Of a stretch of 64,000 nt of DNA, positions 17,514 to 26,591 are shown piece after piece (the first letter of the stretch is position 1; every line of letters starts with the position of its first letter). The stretch is from assembly GCF_039523735.1 (NCBI RefSeq), contig NZ_BAAAFW010000059.1, positions 124,001 to 188,000 of the forward strand, given 5' to 3'. The notes below the pieces were generated by a model. It was not told the origin of the DNA and did no database searches. It saw nothing but the letters and a program-made list of their open reading frames with translations. Position numbers and translations under genes: made by a program. The stretch comes from Tatumella punctata (GTDB lineage: Bacteria; Pseudomonadota; Gammaproteobacteria; Enterobacterales; Enterobacteriaceae).

Positions 17514-19171
17514 CAGTGACTGTGTATCCGGCGACACCGCTGATTATGGCCGACGGCCTGCAGGTCAGTGCATTCAGTCAGGGGACTGAAACCGTACTGG
17601 TCAGTGATATTCATTTATCGGTGAAAAAAGGTGAAGTTCTGGCACTGATTGGTGAATCAGGATCGGGAAAAGCAACGATCGCCATGGCACTGATGGGATA
17701 TGCCCGCCACGGCTGCAGGATCACCGGCGGCAATATTCATGTGGCGGGCCGGGATGTGCGGGCCATGAGTGCCCCGCAGCTGCGCCAGTTCCGCGGTAAC
17801 GATATCGCGTATATTGCCCAGAGTGCCGCATCGTCCTTTAACCCGGGGATGAAGATTATCGATCAGGTGACTGAGCCGGTACTGATCCACCGGCTGATGT
17901 CCCGCCAGCAGGCCAGACAGAAAGCCATCGCCCTGTTCCGCGAACTGGCATTACCCCGGCCAGAGACTATCGGTGAAGGTTATCCCCATCAGGTATCAGG
18001 CGGGCAGTTACAGCGGCTGATGACCGCAATGGCGCTGATGGCTGATCCTCAGGTAATTATCCTCGATGAACCGACCACCGCACTGGATGTCACCACTCAG
18101 GTCGAAGTACTGAAAGTGCTGCGTAATGTGGTGGCCCGCCGCGGTATGACGGCAGTTTATGTCAGCCATGATCTGGCGGTGGTGGCGCAGATGGCAGACC
18201 AGATTATGGTATTGCAGCAGGGCCGAATGATTGAGTCCGGCCCGACCGCACGGCTGCTGGGCCATGCCAGCGAACCCTATACTCACCAGTTAATGGATGC
18301 CGCGCGGCATCACCCCCGGCCGGGCCACTGGCAGCGCGACAGCAGGGATATCCATCCCTTGCTGGAAGTCCGTGACCTGGCCGTGGGCTACGGGGCGAGG
18401 AATAAACAGGGGTTGCCGAAAATCCGTATTCTGGAGCAGATCAACCTGCAGTTATGGCGCGGCCAGGCGATAGGCATTATCGGTGAGTCGGGTTCCGGAA
18501 AAACAACCCTTGCCCATGCGATTGCCGGGCTGAATCCTGCCTGGAATGGTCATCTGTTATTTAATCACCACTATATTTCCACGGATCTGCAGCAGCGCCA
18601 GCCGCAGGAGTTACGGCAGATCCAGTATGTTTTCCAGATGGCAGATACGGCACTGAATCCGGCCCACACGGTCGGCGAGATCCTTGGCCGTCCCCTGACA
18701 TATTTCCGGCAGTTACACGGAGACGCGCTGGAGAGCGAGATTATCGCCTTACTGGCACTGGTAAAACTTCCTGCCACACTGCGTCACCGTAAACCGGCAT
18801 CCTTGTCCGGCGGGCAGAAACAACGGGTCAGCCTCGCGCGGGCGCTGGCGGCCCGGCCGGAAATTATTATCTGTGATGAGGTCACCTCCGCGCTGGATAC
18901 GGTCGTCGCTGCGGCAATCCTTGACCTGATTTCCGAGCTGCGGCGCAAGCTGAAATTATCGGTATTGTTTATCAGCCACGATATGCATGCGATCCGCGCG
19001 GTCTGTGATGAGATTGTGGTGATGAAACAGGGCCGGATTGTCACGCAACTGGCCAGTGACGATTATGACAAGCCTTCCGGCGAACTGTACTTTGAGCGCC
19101 TGAAACGGGCGGTACCTGAGTTACGCTGCGGCTGGCTGGATGAACACCGGGATACGCTGAAAGCGGAATAA
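17510..19171 (+). CDS. Fused DppD-DppF-type ABC ATPase with altered first Walker A
   Basis: A 553-residue protein with two complete nucleotide-binding domains, arranged as in GsiA/YejF. It powers the peptide-type importer. Domain 1 has Walker A GESGSGKAT (~47-55), signature VSGGQLQR and Walker B VIILDEPTTALD. Domain 2 has GESGSGKTT (~325-333), LSGGQKQR and IIICDEVTSALD. The first Walker A has Ala where the Mg2+-coordinating Ser/Thr directly follows the Lys in almost all ABC ATPases, so site 1 may be weak or degenerate. It overlaps the upstream permease by four bases. Confidence 0.92.
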   Translation: MTVTVYPATPLIMADGLQVSAFSQGTETVLVSDIHLSVKKGEVLALIGESGSGKATIAMALMGYARHGCRITGGNIHVAGRDVRAMSAPQLRQFRGNDIAYIAQSAASSFNPGMKIIDQVTEPVLIHRLMSRQQARQKAIALFRELALPRPETIGEGYPHQVSGGQLQRLMTAMALMADPQVIILDEPTTALDVTTQVEVLKVLRNVVARRGMTAVYVSHDLAVVAQMADQIMVLQQGRMIESGPTARLLGHASEPYTHQLMDAARHHPRPGHWQRDSRDIHPLLEVRDLAVGYGARNKQGLPKIRILEQINLQLWRGQAIGIIGESGSGKTTLAHAIAGLNPAWNGHLLFNHHYISTDLQQRQPQELRQIQYVFQMADTALNPAHTVGEILGRPLTYFRQLHGDALESEIIALLALVKLPATLRHRKPASLSGGQKQRVSLARALAARPEIIICDEVTSALDTVVAAAILDLISELRRKLKLSVLFISHDMHAIRAVCDEIVVMKQGRIVTQLASDDYDKPSGELYFERLKRAVPELRCGWLDEHRDTLKAE

Positions 19172-19195
19172 AATAATTAACAGAGGATGGTCTTT

Positions 19196-20527
19196 ATGCC
19201 TGCGCTTATTCAATACGTTCAGGACAGTCTGTATCTGCCGTCGTCGGCTGATGTGGTGATTATCGGTGGCGGTATTGCCGGGGCGGCAGCCTGCTGGGAA
19301 CTGGCCCGCCAGGGGGTCAATGTCGTACTGCTGGAAAAAGGCTTGATCGGTGCTGAGCAGTCGAGCCGTAACTGGGGCTGGTGCCGTCAGCAGAACCGCG
19401 ATGAACGTGAATTACCGCTGATTATTCATGCATTGCAACGCTGGCAGCAACTGAACCAGGAAACCGGTGAAGAGCTGGGGTTCCGTAAAACCGGTCTGGT
19501 GTATGCCACCCGTAATGAACAGGATATTGCGGCCTGGGATAACTGGGGGAAAATGGCGAAAAGCTATGATATTCGCAGTCAGATCCTCAATGCCTCACAG
19601 GCCAGAGCGCTGACCCCGGGCAGTACCACCGACTGGAAAGGCGGGGTTCATTCCCCCGACGATGGTCATGCAGAGCCCTCGATGGCGGCCCCGGGGCTGG
19701 TACGTGCGGCCATCAGAAAAGGGGCTCAGGTTTTTCAGCAATGTGCCGTGCGTGGACTGGATATCAGCGCCGGGCGGGTCAGTGGTGTAGTGACTGAGCG
19801 CGGAATAATAACAACCTCGCGTGTTATCTGTGCCGCCGGGACCTGGACATCCATGTTTTGTCGCCGTCACGGCATTGATTTACCGCTGGGGAATGTGATT
19901 GGCAGTGCTTTCCGCACTTTGCCGGTAAAGCAGGTGATCAGTGTCCCGTTTTATACGGACAGCTTCGCCTGCCGTCCGCAGCTGGATGGCGGTTATACCG
20001 TCTCCGTTTCGGGGCGCGGCCGTCTTGAACCGGGCTTCCAGGGGCTGAAATATGCCCGTCAGTTCTACAGTACTTTCAACGCACGGCGCCACAATCTGAC
20101 GGTCAGTCCCGGAATTATGCCGTTTATCCGCGGGCCTGAGGCCCTGGCCCGCTGGTCAATGGAGGGTGTTTCCCCGTTTGAAAAAGTAAGGATCCTCGAT
20201 CCGGCTGCCGACCAGGCGATGGTTAAACAGGGGCTGACGGCGATGGTGCGCGAGTTTCCACAGCTGCAAGGGATTCAGGTCGCCCAGAGCTGGGGCGGGA
20301 TGATAGACAGTACCCCGGACGCTATCCCGGTGATTTCACCGGTCGAAAAACTTCCGGGTTTGATTGTCTCCGCAGGCTATAGTGGTCACGGATTTGGTCT
20401 CGGGCCGGGTGCCGGACGGCTGGCGGCAGATTTAGCCACCGATGCGCCGCCGATCGTTGATCCGACACCCTACCGTTATTCACGCTTAGTTGACGGCAGC
20501 GGACTGAATACCCCGGGAATGATGTAA
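19196..20527 (+). CDS. Second DadA-like FAD-dependent oxidoreductase
   Basis: A 443-residue DAO-family flavoprotein. The FAD motif is VVIIGGGIAGAAACWEL near residue 20, SSRNWGWCRQQ is downstream, and the late motif is QSWGGMIDSTPDAIPVIS with AGYSGHGFGLGPG. It probably oxidises a secondary amine or D-amino acid; it is clearly diverged from the flavoprotein at 12782, so the two may act on successive or different N-substituted compounds. The ATG at 19196 follows AGAGGA at a normal distance; the ATG at 19187 lies inside that ribosome site. It starts 24 bases after the ATPase. Confidence 0.88.
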   Translation: MPALIQYVQDSLYLPSSADVVIIGGGIAGAAACWELARQGVNVVLLEKGLIGAEQSSRNWGWCRQQNRDERELPLIIHALQRWQQLNQETGEELGFRKTGLVYATRNEQDIAAWDNWGKMAKSYDIRSQILNASQARALTPGSTTDWKGGVHSPDDGHAEPSMAAPGLVRAAIRKGAQVFQQCAVRGLDISAGRVSGVVTERGIITTSRVICAAGTWTSMFCRRHGIDLPLGNVIGSAFRTLPVKQVISVPFYTDSFACRPQLDGGYTVSVSGRGRLEPGFQGLKYARQFYSTFNARRHNLTVSPGIMPFIRGPEALARWSMEGVSPFEKVRILDPAADQAMVKQGLTAMVREFPQLQGIQVAQSWGGMIDSTPDAIPVISPVEKLPGLIVSAGYSGHGFGLGPGAGRLAADLATDAPPIVDPTPYRYSRLVDGSGLNTPGMM

Positions 20528-20537
20528 GGAAAAGAGA

Positions 20538-21392
20538 ATGACAATTGAACTACGTAGCATGCAGGAAACAGATTTAGCTCAGGGGTTCCGGCTGAGCCAG
20601 CAGGTCAGCTGGCCACACCGTTATCAGGACTGGCAACAGGCGCTTTCTCTGGGCGAAGGGGTGGTGGCTGAAAATCAGCATGGGGTGGTTGGCTGTGCGC
20701 TACTGTGGCAGTGGGGTGAAGCGCGCAGCACACTCGGGCTGGTGATTGTAGACCCGGCTTGCCAGGGGCAGGGGATCGGCAAGCAGCTGATGCAGGCATT
20801 ACTGGAAAAAGCCGCTGGCGGAAATGTCCGGCTGCATGCCACCGAAATGGGTAAAGGTCTGTATCAGAAATACGGTTTTGTCGTGCAGTGCAGTGTTTTT
20901 CAGCACCAGACCGCACAGCTGCCGGAAATCAGCGCTCCCCGGCCTGATGCCACCGCCGGGGAAACTGTCCGTCCGCTGCGCAGGGAGGAGTTACCGGCAC
21001 TGATCGAACAGGATTATCAGGCCCATGGCCTGTATCGTCCGGCATTGTGGCAGGATTTGTTACAGAGTGCCGACGCGCTGCTGGTGCTGGAAAACCCGGC
21101 CCGGCCGCTGGGATATATGGTGATACGTAAATTTGGTCGTGGCCATGTTATCGGCCCTATGCTGGCGGCGGATGAATCCAGCGCCAGAAAATTATTTGGT
21201 TATGCGGCGGCACAGCTGACCGGTCAGTTTGTCCGTATTGATACTTACGGTAATACAGCGTTTTCTGACTGGCTGTCAGAGTGTGGGTTACCGGTGGTGG
21301 ATGTGCCACTGATGATGGTGCGGGGCACGCCCTGGCAACGTAAGCCAGAGGCGATGGCTGATTTCAGTTTTATGTCACAGGCGATGGGCTGA
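20538..21392 (+). CDS. Tandem GNAT-family acyltransferase
   Basis: A 284-residue protein with two GNAT-like halves. The N-terminal half has the acetyl-CoA binding loop in VDPACQGQGIGKQLM (~75-90), with MQETDLAQGFRLSQQVSW at the start. The C-terminal half (from ~155) resembles the second, degenerate GNAT domain (DUF/acetyltransf_18 type) seen in paired proteins. The likely role is acetylation of an amine or amino acid intermediate. It is 10 bases after the FAD oxidoreductase, and its stop overlaps the next start (TGATG), so it is part of the operon. Confidence 0.82.
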   Translation: MTIELRSMQETDLAQGFRLSQQVSWPHRYQDWQQALSLGEGVVAENQHGVVGCALLWQWGEARSTLGLVIVDPACQGQGIGKQLMQALLEKAAGGNVRLHATEMGKGLYQKYGFVVQCSVFQHQTAQLPEISAPRPDATAGETVRPLRREELPALIEQDYQAHGLYRPALWQDLLQSADALLVLENPARPLGYMVIRKFGRGHVIGPMLAADESSARKLFGYAAAQLTGQFVRIDTYGNTAFSDWLSECGLPVVDVPLMMVRGTPWQRKPEAMADFSFMSQAMG

Positions 21393-22318
21393 TGAGTATT
21401 GTTTACCGTTCCGCGCCGCAACGCGGGCAAATCTGGCAGGCGTGGCTGGCAGAACATGCCGCCGATCTGCCCTTTTATCAGTGGCCGGAGACCGGTGATC
21501 CGCAACAGGTCCGCTATCTGGTGAGCTGGGATATTCCGGATAATCTGGCTCAGCGTTTCCCGAATCTGCAGGTTATTTTCTCGGTGGGTGCCGGGGCCGA
21601 CCAGTTTACCTCAGAGGCGGTGCCGCCCGGGGTCAGTATTGTACGGATGATTGAACCCGGTCTGATGGATGATATGGCGGCTTATATTACCTTCTCGGTG
21701 GTGGCACTGCACCGCGGAATGCCCCGTTATCTTGAACAGCAGCGCCAGCAGCAATGGCTTAAACACCCTGCGCCGGCCGCGGCGGACTGCCGTGTCGGTA
21801 TTCTCGGGCTGGGAAATCTGGGGCAGGCTGCCGCCCGGGTGCTGAACACACTGGGGTATTCCTGTGCCGGCTGGAGCCGTACGCCCAAGTCAGTCGCGGG
21901 TGTGACCAGTTATCACGGTGACCCGCAACTGGGCGAGTTCCTGCGGCAATGTCAGATACTGGTGTGTTTATTGCCGCTGACAGATCAGACCCGCGGCATA
22001 CTCAGCCAGGCGCTATTTTCACAGTTACCGGACGGGGCCTGCCTGGTACATGCCGGGCGGGGGAAACAGCTTAACCATCAGCATCTGCTGGAGGCCCTCG
22101 ACAGCGGCAAACTGAGCCGTGCGGTTATTGATGTGACTGAACCGGAACCACTGCCGGCCGGACATCCGTTCTGGCTGCATCCGAAGATCTGGCTGACACC
22201 GCATATTGCCAGCGAAACTCATGCAGAAAGCGCGGTAAAAGTGTTACTGGACAATATCCGTAACCACCAGCAGGGTAAGCCGATGAAGGGTGTTATTGAT
22301 AAACAACGGGGGTACTGA
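21392..22318 (+). CDS. D-2-hydroxyacid dehydrogenase (glyoxylate/hydroxypyruvate reductase A-like)
   Basis: A 308-residue NAD(P)-dependent dehydrogenase of the GhrA branch. The Rossmann motif is GILGLGNLGQAA (~130-145). Catalytic residues are visible: the Arg in HAGRGKQLN, the Glu in VTEPEPLP and the His in LTPHIASETH. GhrA reduces glyoxylate or hydroxypyruvate to glycolate or glycerate. In this cluster it would reduce a keto acid produced by deamination. Its start overlaps the GNAT stop and its stop overlaps the next start, so translation is coupled on both sides. Confidence 0.88.
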   Translation: MSIVYRSAPQRGQIWQAWLAEHAADLPFYQWPETGDPQQVRYLVSWDIPDNLAQRFPNLQVIFSVGAGADQFTSEAVPPGVSIVRMIEPGLMDDMAAYITFSVVALHRGMPRYLEQQRQQQWLKHPAPAAADCRVGILGLGNLGQAAARVLNTLGYSCAGWSRTPKSVAGVTSYHGDPQLGEFLRQCQILVCLLPLTDQTRGILSQALFSQLPDGACLVHAGRGKQLNHQHLLEALDSGKLSRAVIDVTEPEPLPAGHPFWLHPKIWLTPHIASETHAESAVKVLLDNIRNHQQGKPMKGVIDKQRGY

Positions 22319-23451
22319 TGGATATTCAGAAATGGACCAGCGTCCGCCGTCAGCTGCACCAGCATCCGGAAACGGGGTTTGCTGAGGAAAAAACGGCGGC
22401 ACGGATAGCAGAGTCTCTGCGCACGATGGGGATCTCCGTCGAACAAGGGATCGGTAAAACCGGCGTGGTCGGGCTATTACAGGGTAAACGCCCCGGCCAG
22501 CGGATGATCGGCCTGCGGGCGGATATGGATGCCCTGCCAATGCAGGATCAGGGCAGCAGCGCCTGGGCGAGTAGCACTGCCGGGGTTGCCCATGCCTGCG
22601 GGCATGACGGCCACATTGTGATGTTGCTGGCCTGTGCCGAAACTCTGGCCAGAAACCCGGATTTTTCCGGCAGTGTGTGCTTTATTTTTCAGCCGGCAGA
22701 AGAGGGTCTGGCGGGGGCGAGGGCGATGATCGATGACGGCTTATTCAGCCGTTATCCCTGCGATGCAGTATACGCTATCCATAACTGGCCTGAATTACCC
22801 CTCGGAGAGTTACGTACCCGGCCGGGGCCGATGATGGCGGCCGCTGATCGTTTTGATATTACCTTATCCGGCGGTGGCGGCCATGCGGCTCAGCCGCATC
22901 TGAGCCCGGATACTCTGCTGGCAATCAGTGAACTGGTGGTGGCCCTGAACAGTCTGGTCCCCAGAACGCTGAACCCCCATGAGGCGGCATTACTGACAGT
23001 GACCCAAATACACGGCGGTACTTCGCACAATATGATCCCGGCAGCGGCCACCATCACAGGCACGGTCCGGACCTTTAGTCCGCAGGCAAGGAATACCCTT
23101 GAGCGGCAGCTGCGGCTGAAAACGGAACATATCAGCGCCGCCAGCGGGCTGCATGCAGAGATCCGTTACCACCGCTATTACCCGGCAACCTGTAACAGTC
23201 CGCGTGAAACCCGGCTGGCCCTGGCAGCCGCAGAACGGGCCGGTCTGATTGCTCAGCAGGCCGATTATCCGGCCCTGACCTCCGAAGATTTTTCTTTTAT
23301 GTTGCAGGAAAAACCCGGGGCCTATGTCTGGCTGGGATCCGGTCCCGGTTATCCGTTACATCATCCCTGTTTTGACTTTAATGATCAGGCAATCCCTTAC
23401 GGGGTGCGCTGGCTGTGTGAAGTGGTGTACGGGGAAAGTGACGGGCTGTAG
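22318..23451 (+). CDS. M20-family amidohydrolase, second copy
   Basis: A 377-residue M20D amidohydrolase. Motifs: GLRADMDALPM, HACGHDGHIVML, IFQPAEEGLAGA and a C-terminal SEDFSFML. The dimerisation domain starts near residue 180 (SGGGGHAAQPH). It cleaves an N-acyl amino acid or related amide in the cytoplasm. Its start overlaps the upstream dehydrogenase stop by one base. Together with the peptide-type importer it suggests that the imported compound is an amide or N-acyl conjugate that is hydrolysed here. Confidence 0.9.
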   Translation: MDIQKWTSVRRQLHQHPETGFAEEKTAARIAESLRTMGISVEQGIGKTGVVGLLQGKRPGQRMIGLRADMDALPMQDQGSSAWASSTAGVAHACGHDGHIVMLLACAETLARNPDFSGSVCFIFQPAEEGLAGARAMIDDGLFSRYPCDAVYAIHNWPELPLGELRTRPGPMMAAADRFDITLSGGGGHAAQPHLSPDTLLAISELVVALNSLVPRTLNPHEAALLTVTQIHGGTSHNMIPAAATITGTVRTFSPQARNTLERQLRLKTEHISAASGLHAEIRYHRYYPATCNSPRETRLALAAAERAGLIAQQADYPALTSEDFSFMLQEKPGAYVWLGSGPGYPLHHPCFDFNDQAIPYGVRWLCEVVYGESDGL

Positions 23452-23600
23452 TCAGGGCGGCCATTACAGCCCGTGTCCGCAGCAGTAATATTTCGCCAGA
23501 AAAGAAAGCGTGTTATCTCGTTACCGGCGGGCAGTTCTGCCGGACGGCAGGTGGTCGCATCAATGGGCCACAACAACCCCACTAATCACAGGAATCTACT

Positions 23601-24902
23601 ATGAGCGATATAACAGCGGTAACCCATAATGATGTCTGGCTGGATCGGCGTCACAGGCATGTCCCCCGCGGGATAGTCACGGCACATCCTCTGGTGGTGG
23701 AAAGAGCCAGCGGCAGCGAAGTCTGGGATACGGAGGGTAACCGTTACCTGGATTTTGTCGGCGGTATCGGGGTACTGAATGTCGGGCATAATCACCCGGC
23801 GGTTAGCGCGGCGGTCACCCGTCAGCTGTCGAAGGTGTCTCATGCCTGCTTCCAGGTCGCCGCCTATCCGGGGTATATCAGTCTGGCAGAACGCCTGAAT
23901 CAGCTGGTGGGCAAAGACACGGAGTGCCAGAGTGTGTTTTTTACCAGCGGCGCAGAAGCGGTTGAGAATGCAGTAAAAATTGCGCGGGCGGCGACGGGAC
24001 GGCCGGGGATTATCGCCTTTGATGGTGCCTTTCATGGCCGCACATTGCTCGGTACCAGCCTGACCGGTATGAGCCAGCCGTATAAACAAAACTTCGGCCC
24101 TTTTGCTTCTGCCATCTATCGTTTGCCGTACCCGAATCCGTATCGTGACATCAGCTGGCAGCATTGTCTGAATGCGCTGGAGATGCTGTTTTCGGCACAG
24201 ATCGTGCCGGAGCAGGTGGCGGCGATATTACTGGAACCGGTGCAGGGGGACGGTGGTTTTCTGCCGGCACCGCCGGCTTTTATGCAGGCATTGCGTAAAA
24301 TTACCGAAAAACACGGCATCTTACTGATTTGTGATGAAGTTCAGACCGGATTCGGGCGGACGGGAAAAATGTTCGCCTTCGAACACGCAGACATTATGCC
24401 GGACCTGGTCACGGTTGCCAAAAGTCTCGGCGGCGGGCTGCCCATTTCCGGGGTGACCGGCCGTACTGAAATAATGAATGCCCCTCTGCCCGGCGGGCTG
24501 GGAGGGACCTACGGCGGAAATGCGCTGGCCTGTGCGGCCGCCCTGGCGGTATTGGATGTAATAGAACAGGAAGATTTACTGGCCCGCAGTCTCCGCCTCG
24601 GGCAGATGCTCCGCCAGCGGCTGGAACAGCTGGCCGGTAAATATGCCTGTATTGGTGAGGCGCGCGGGGTCGGTTTTATGCAGGCGGTGGAAATTATTGA
24701 TCCGGACAGCGGAAAAGAAGACCCGGCCCTGACGCAGGCAATTCTGCAGGCGGCATTCAGCGAAGGACTGCTGCTGATTAAATGCGGGTTGCAGCGTAAT
24801 GTGATCCGTTTTCTGGCACCGCTGGTGACCACCGATTCTCAGCTGGAGGAAGCCTTACATATTTTTGATATCGCGCTGGCGAAAGGGACCGGCCGAATTT
24901 GA
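23601..24902 (+). CDS. Class III PLP aminotransferase (GabT/PuuE-like)
   Basis: A 433-residue omega-aminotransferase similar to 4-aminobutyrate transaminases. PLP motifs: FTSGAEAVENAVKIAR, GAFHGRT, LICDEVQTGFGRTG and the Schiff-base Lys in VAKSLGGGLP. It moves an omega- or alpha-amino group to 2-oxoglutarate or pyruvate, giving a semialdehyde that the aldehyde dehydrogenase at 10598 could oxidise. It lies 149 bases after the M20 gene, so it may have its own promoter. AGGAA is 6 bases before the ATG. The exact amine donor is not determined. Confidence 0.9.
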   Translation: MSDITAVTHNDVWLDRRHRHVPRGIVTAHPLVVERASGSEVWDTEGNRYLDFVGGIGVLNVGHNHPAVSAAVTRQLSKVSHACFQVAAYPGYISLAERLNQLVGKDTECQSVFFTSGAEAVENAVKIARAATGRPGIIAFDGAFHGRTLLGTSLTGMSQPYKQNFGPFASAIYRLPYPNPYRDISWQHCLNALEMLFSAQIVPEQVAAILLEPVQGDGGFLPAPPAFMQALRKITEKHGILLICDEVQTGFGRTGKMFAFEHADIMPDLVTVAKSLGGGLPISGVTGRTEIMNAPLPGGLGGTYGGNALACAAALAVLDVIEQEDLLARSLRLGQMLRQRLEQLAGKYACIGEARGVGFMQAVEIIDPDSGKEDPALTQAILQAAFSEGLLLIKCGLQRNVIRFLAPLVTTDSQLEEALHIFDIALAKGTGRI

Positions 24903-25004
24903 TGACGAAAAATTTTATCTGATAAACCACGCCACAGACGTAGCCATTTGCTATTAAGGCGTGGTATATCAGTTAATTAAGTTTCGTTGATCTCAGAGGG
25001 TATT

Positions 25005-25499
25005 ATGAATGGTCTGCTAAAACTGGATAGACTGGATATCAGTATTCTTGCCCATCTGCAGAAAGACGGCCGGATCAGCAATGTGAACCTGGCGGAGGCG
25101 GTCGGCTTATCGCCAAGCCCTTGTCTGCAGAGGGTGAAACGTCTGGAGGCGGCCGGATTTATTGGCGGATATGAAGCCAGCCTGAATCTGGCCAAAATTA
25201 CCGAATCTGTCAGTGTGTTTACCGAAGTGACACTGAATGGTCACCGGCGTGAAGACTTTCAGCGTTTCGAACACTGTCTGAGTCAGACTGACGAACTGAT
25301 GGAATGCCACCTGATCACCGGAGGATATGACTATCTGCTGCGGTTTCTGACCCGCAGTATTGAGCATTACCAGGAGGTAATTGAGGGGCTGCTGGACGAG
25401 AATATCGGCATCGGCAAATACTTCAGTTATATTGTGATTAAATCACCGATCCTCAAAAAGAGTGTTCCCCTGTACAGCCTGCTGGAAAAAAGTGAATAG
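25005..25499 (+). CDS. Lrp/AsnC-family transcriptional regulator
   Basis: A 164-residue regulator. The winged helix-turn-helix is at residues 8-55 (DRLDISILAHLQKDGRISNVNLAEAVGLSPSP, LQRVKRLE), followed by the AsnC effector-binding (RAM) domain from about 70 (FTEVTLNGH, LMECHLITGGYDYLL). Proteins of this family sense amino acids. It is the last gene of the co-oriented catabolic cluster and is the best candidate for its controller. GAGGG lies 5-9 bases before ATG 25005. Confidence 0.92.
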   Translation: MNGLLKLDRLDISILAHLQKDGRISNVNLAEAVGLSPSPCLQRVKRLEAAGFIGGYEASLNLAKITESVSVFTEVTLNGHRREDFQRFEHCLSQTDELMECHLITGGYDYLLRFLTRSIEHYQEVIEGLLDENIGIGKYFSYIVIKSPILKKSVPLYSLLEKSE

Positions 25500-25599
25500 C
25501 CCCCGGACTGTCTGGCCTGATGGTCAGGGCAACAAAACACCGGAAGACCGCTCAGTCCCCCGGTAATTGTGGCAGAGTGTCAGCGATCGGCCGGGTAAA

Positions 25600-25890
25600 T
25601 CAGTCCAGACCTTCGGTCAGCACCACCCGGTAGCGGGCCCCTTTCAGCCGGTGCAGCTTCGCCGCCTGATAAGCAGGGCTGTGGTACCAGTCACGGGCCG
25701 CAGCAGTGTCGGGAAATTTCAGTATCACGACACCTTCAGTGTCTGCACCTTCGAGGCTTTCTGCGGCACCGTAAAATGCCAGCGGCGTCAGAGGATGATC
25801 TCCGCGGGCAGCGCTGGCTTTTTCGGCATAGATATCCATTTCTGCCTGGTCGCAGGTCTGATCACGGATAAATACAATATAGGCGCTCAT
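25600..25890 (-). CDS. DUF1330 small protein
   Basis: A 96-residue DUF1330-family protein (alpha/beta barrel dimer, ABM-like fold). Features are the N-terminal YIVFIRDQTCDQAEMDIY, the central GVVILKFPDTAAARDWYHSPAYQ and the RYRVVLTEGL end, all typical. The biochemical role of the family is not established. It is the last gene of a four-gene minus operon behind a TetR regulator and starts 1 base after the DJ-1/PfpI gene. Confidence 0.88.
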   Translation of the reverse strand: MSAYIVFIRDQTCDQAEMDIYAEKASAARGDHPLTPLAFYGAAESLEGADTEGVVILKFPDTAAARDWYHSPAYQAAKLHRLKGARYRVVLTEGLD

Positions 25891-25891
25891 C

Positions 25892-26575
25892 TTATTGCCC
25901 TTTAATCGCTTTGATTAATTCACGGGCGGTTTCGGCAGAAGAGCCCGGGTTCTGCCCGGTGATCAGCAGACCGTCACGTACCACATAAGATGCCCAGTCC
26001 GGGCCTTTACTGTATTCGGCTCCCTTCTGTTTCAGCATATCTTCGACCAGGAAGGGCACCACATCGCTAAGCTGCACGGCATCTTCTTCACTGTTACTGA
26101 AACCGGTGGCCCGCAGTCCTTTAACCAGCGGCTGGCCATTGGCTTGTTTTGCATGACGCAGCACCCCCGGCGCGTGGCAGACCGCAGCCACCGGCCGGCC
26201 GGCTGCCAGTAATGTTTCGATAATACTGACTGAGCGGGTATCTTCGGCCAGATCCCATAACGGACCATGACCGCCCGGATAGAAGACCGCATCATAGTCG
26301 CTGGCGTTGACCTCAGACAGTCTGAGGGTGGCGGCCAGCTGTGCGGTTGCTTCGGCGTCTTTTTCGAAACGCCGGGTGTCGTCTGTCCGGAAATCAGGCA
26401 GGTTGCTTTTCGGGTCCAGCGGTGGTTGTCCGCCGGCCGGAGAACTGAGGGTCAGTGTGGCCCCGGCATCTTTAAAGACATAATAAGGCGCAGCCAGCTC
26501 TTCAAGCCAGAATCCTGTTTTTTCACCGCTGTTACCCAGTTTATCGTGGGAAGTCAGTACAATTAAAATATTCAT
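25892..26575 (-). CDS. DJ-1/PfpI-family type 1 glutamine amidotransferase-like protein
   Basis: A 227-residue DJ-1/PfpI superfamily protein like Hsp31/glyoxalase III relatives, which detoxify methylglyoxal or protect proteins from glycation. The nucleophile elbow is AAVCHAPGVL with the reactive Cys; the upstream FYPGGHGPLWDL and the early Glu region fit the family. The ATG at 26575 is preferred: GGAG lies 8 bases upstream, while the frame opens earlier without a ribosome site. It sits 16 bases downstream of a CurA-like reductase in a TetR-controlled operon, consistent with reactive carbonyl detoxification. Confidence 0.87.
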   Translation of the reverse strand: MNILIVLTSHDKLGNSGEKTGFWLEELAAPYYVFKDAGATLTLSSPAGGQPPLDPKSNLPDFRTDDTRRFEKDAEATAQLAATLRLSEVNASDYDAVFYPGGHGPLWDLAEDTRSVSIIETLLAAGRPVAAVCHAPGVLRHAKQANGQPLVKGLRATGFSNSEEDAVQLSDVVPFLVEDMLKQKGAEYSKGPDWASYVVRDGLLITGQNPGSSAETARELIKAIKGQ

Positions 26576-26591
26576 CAATTTTTCTCCGGGG

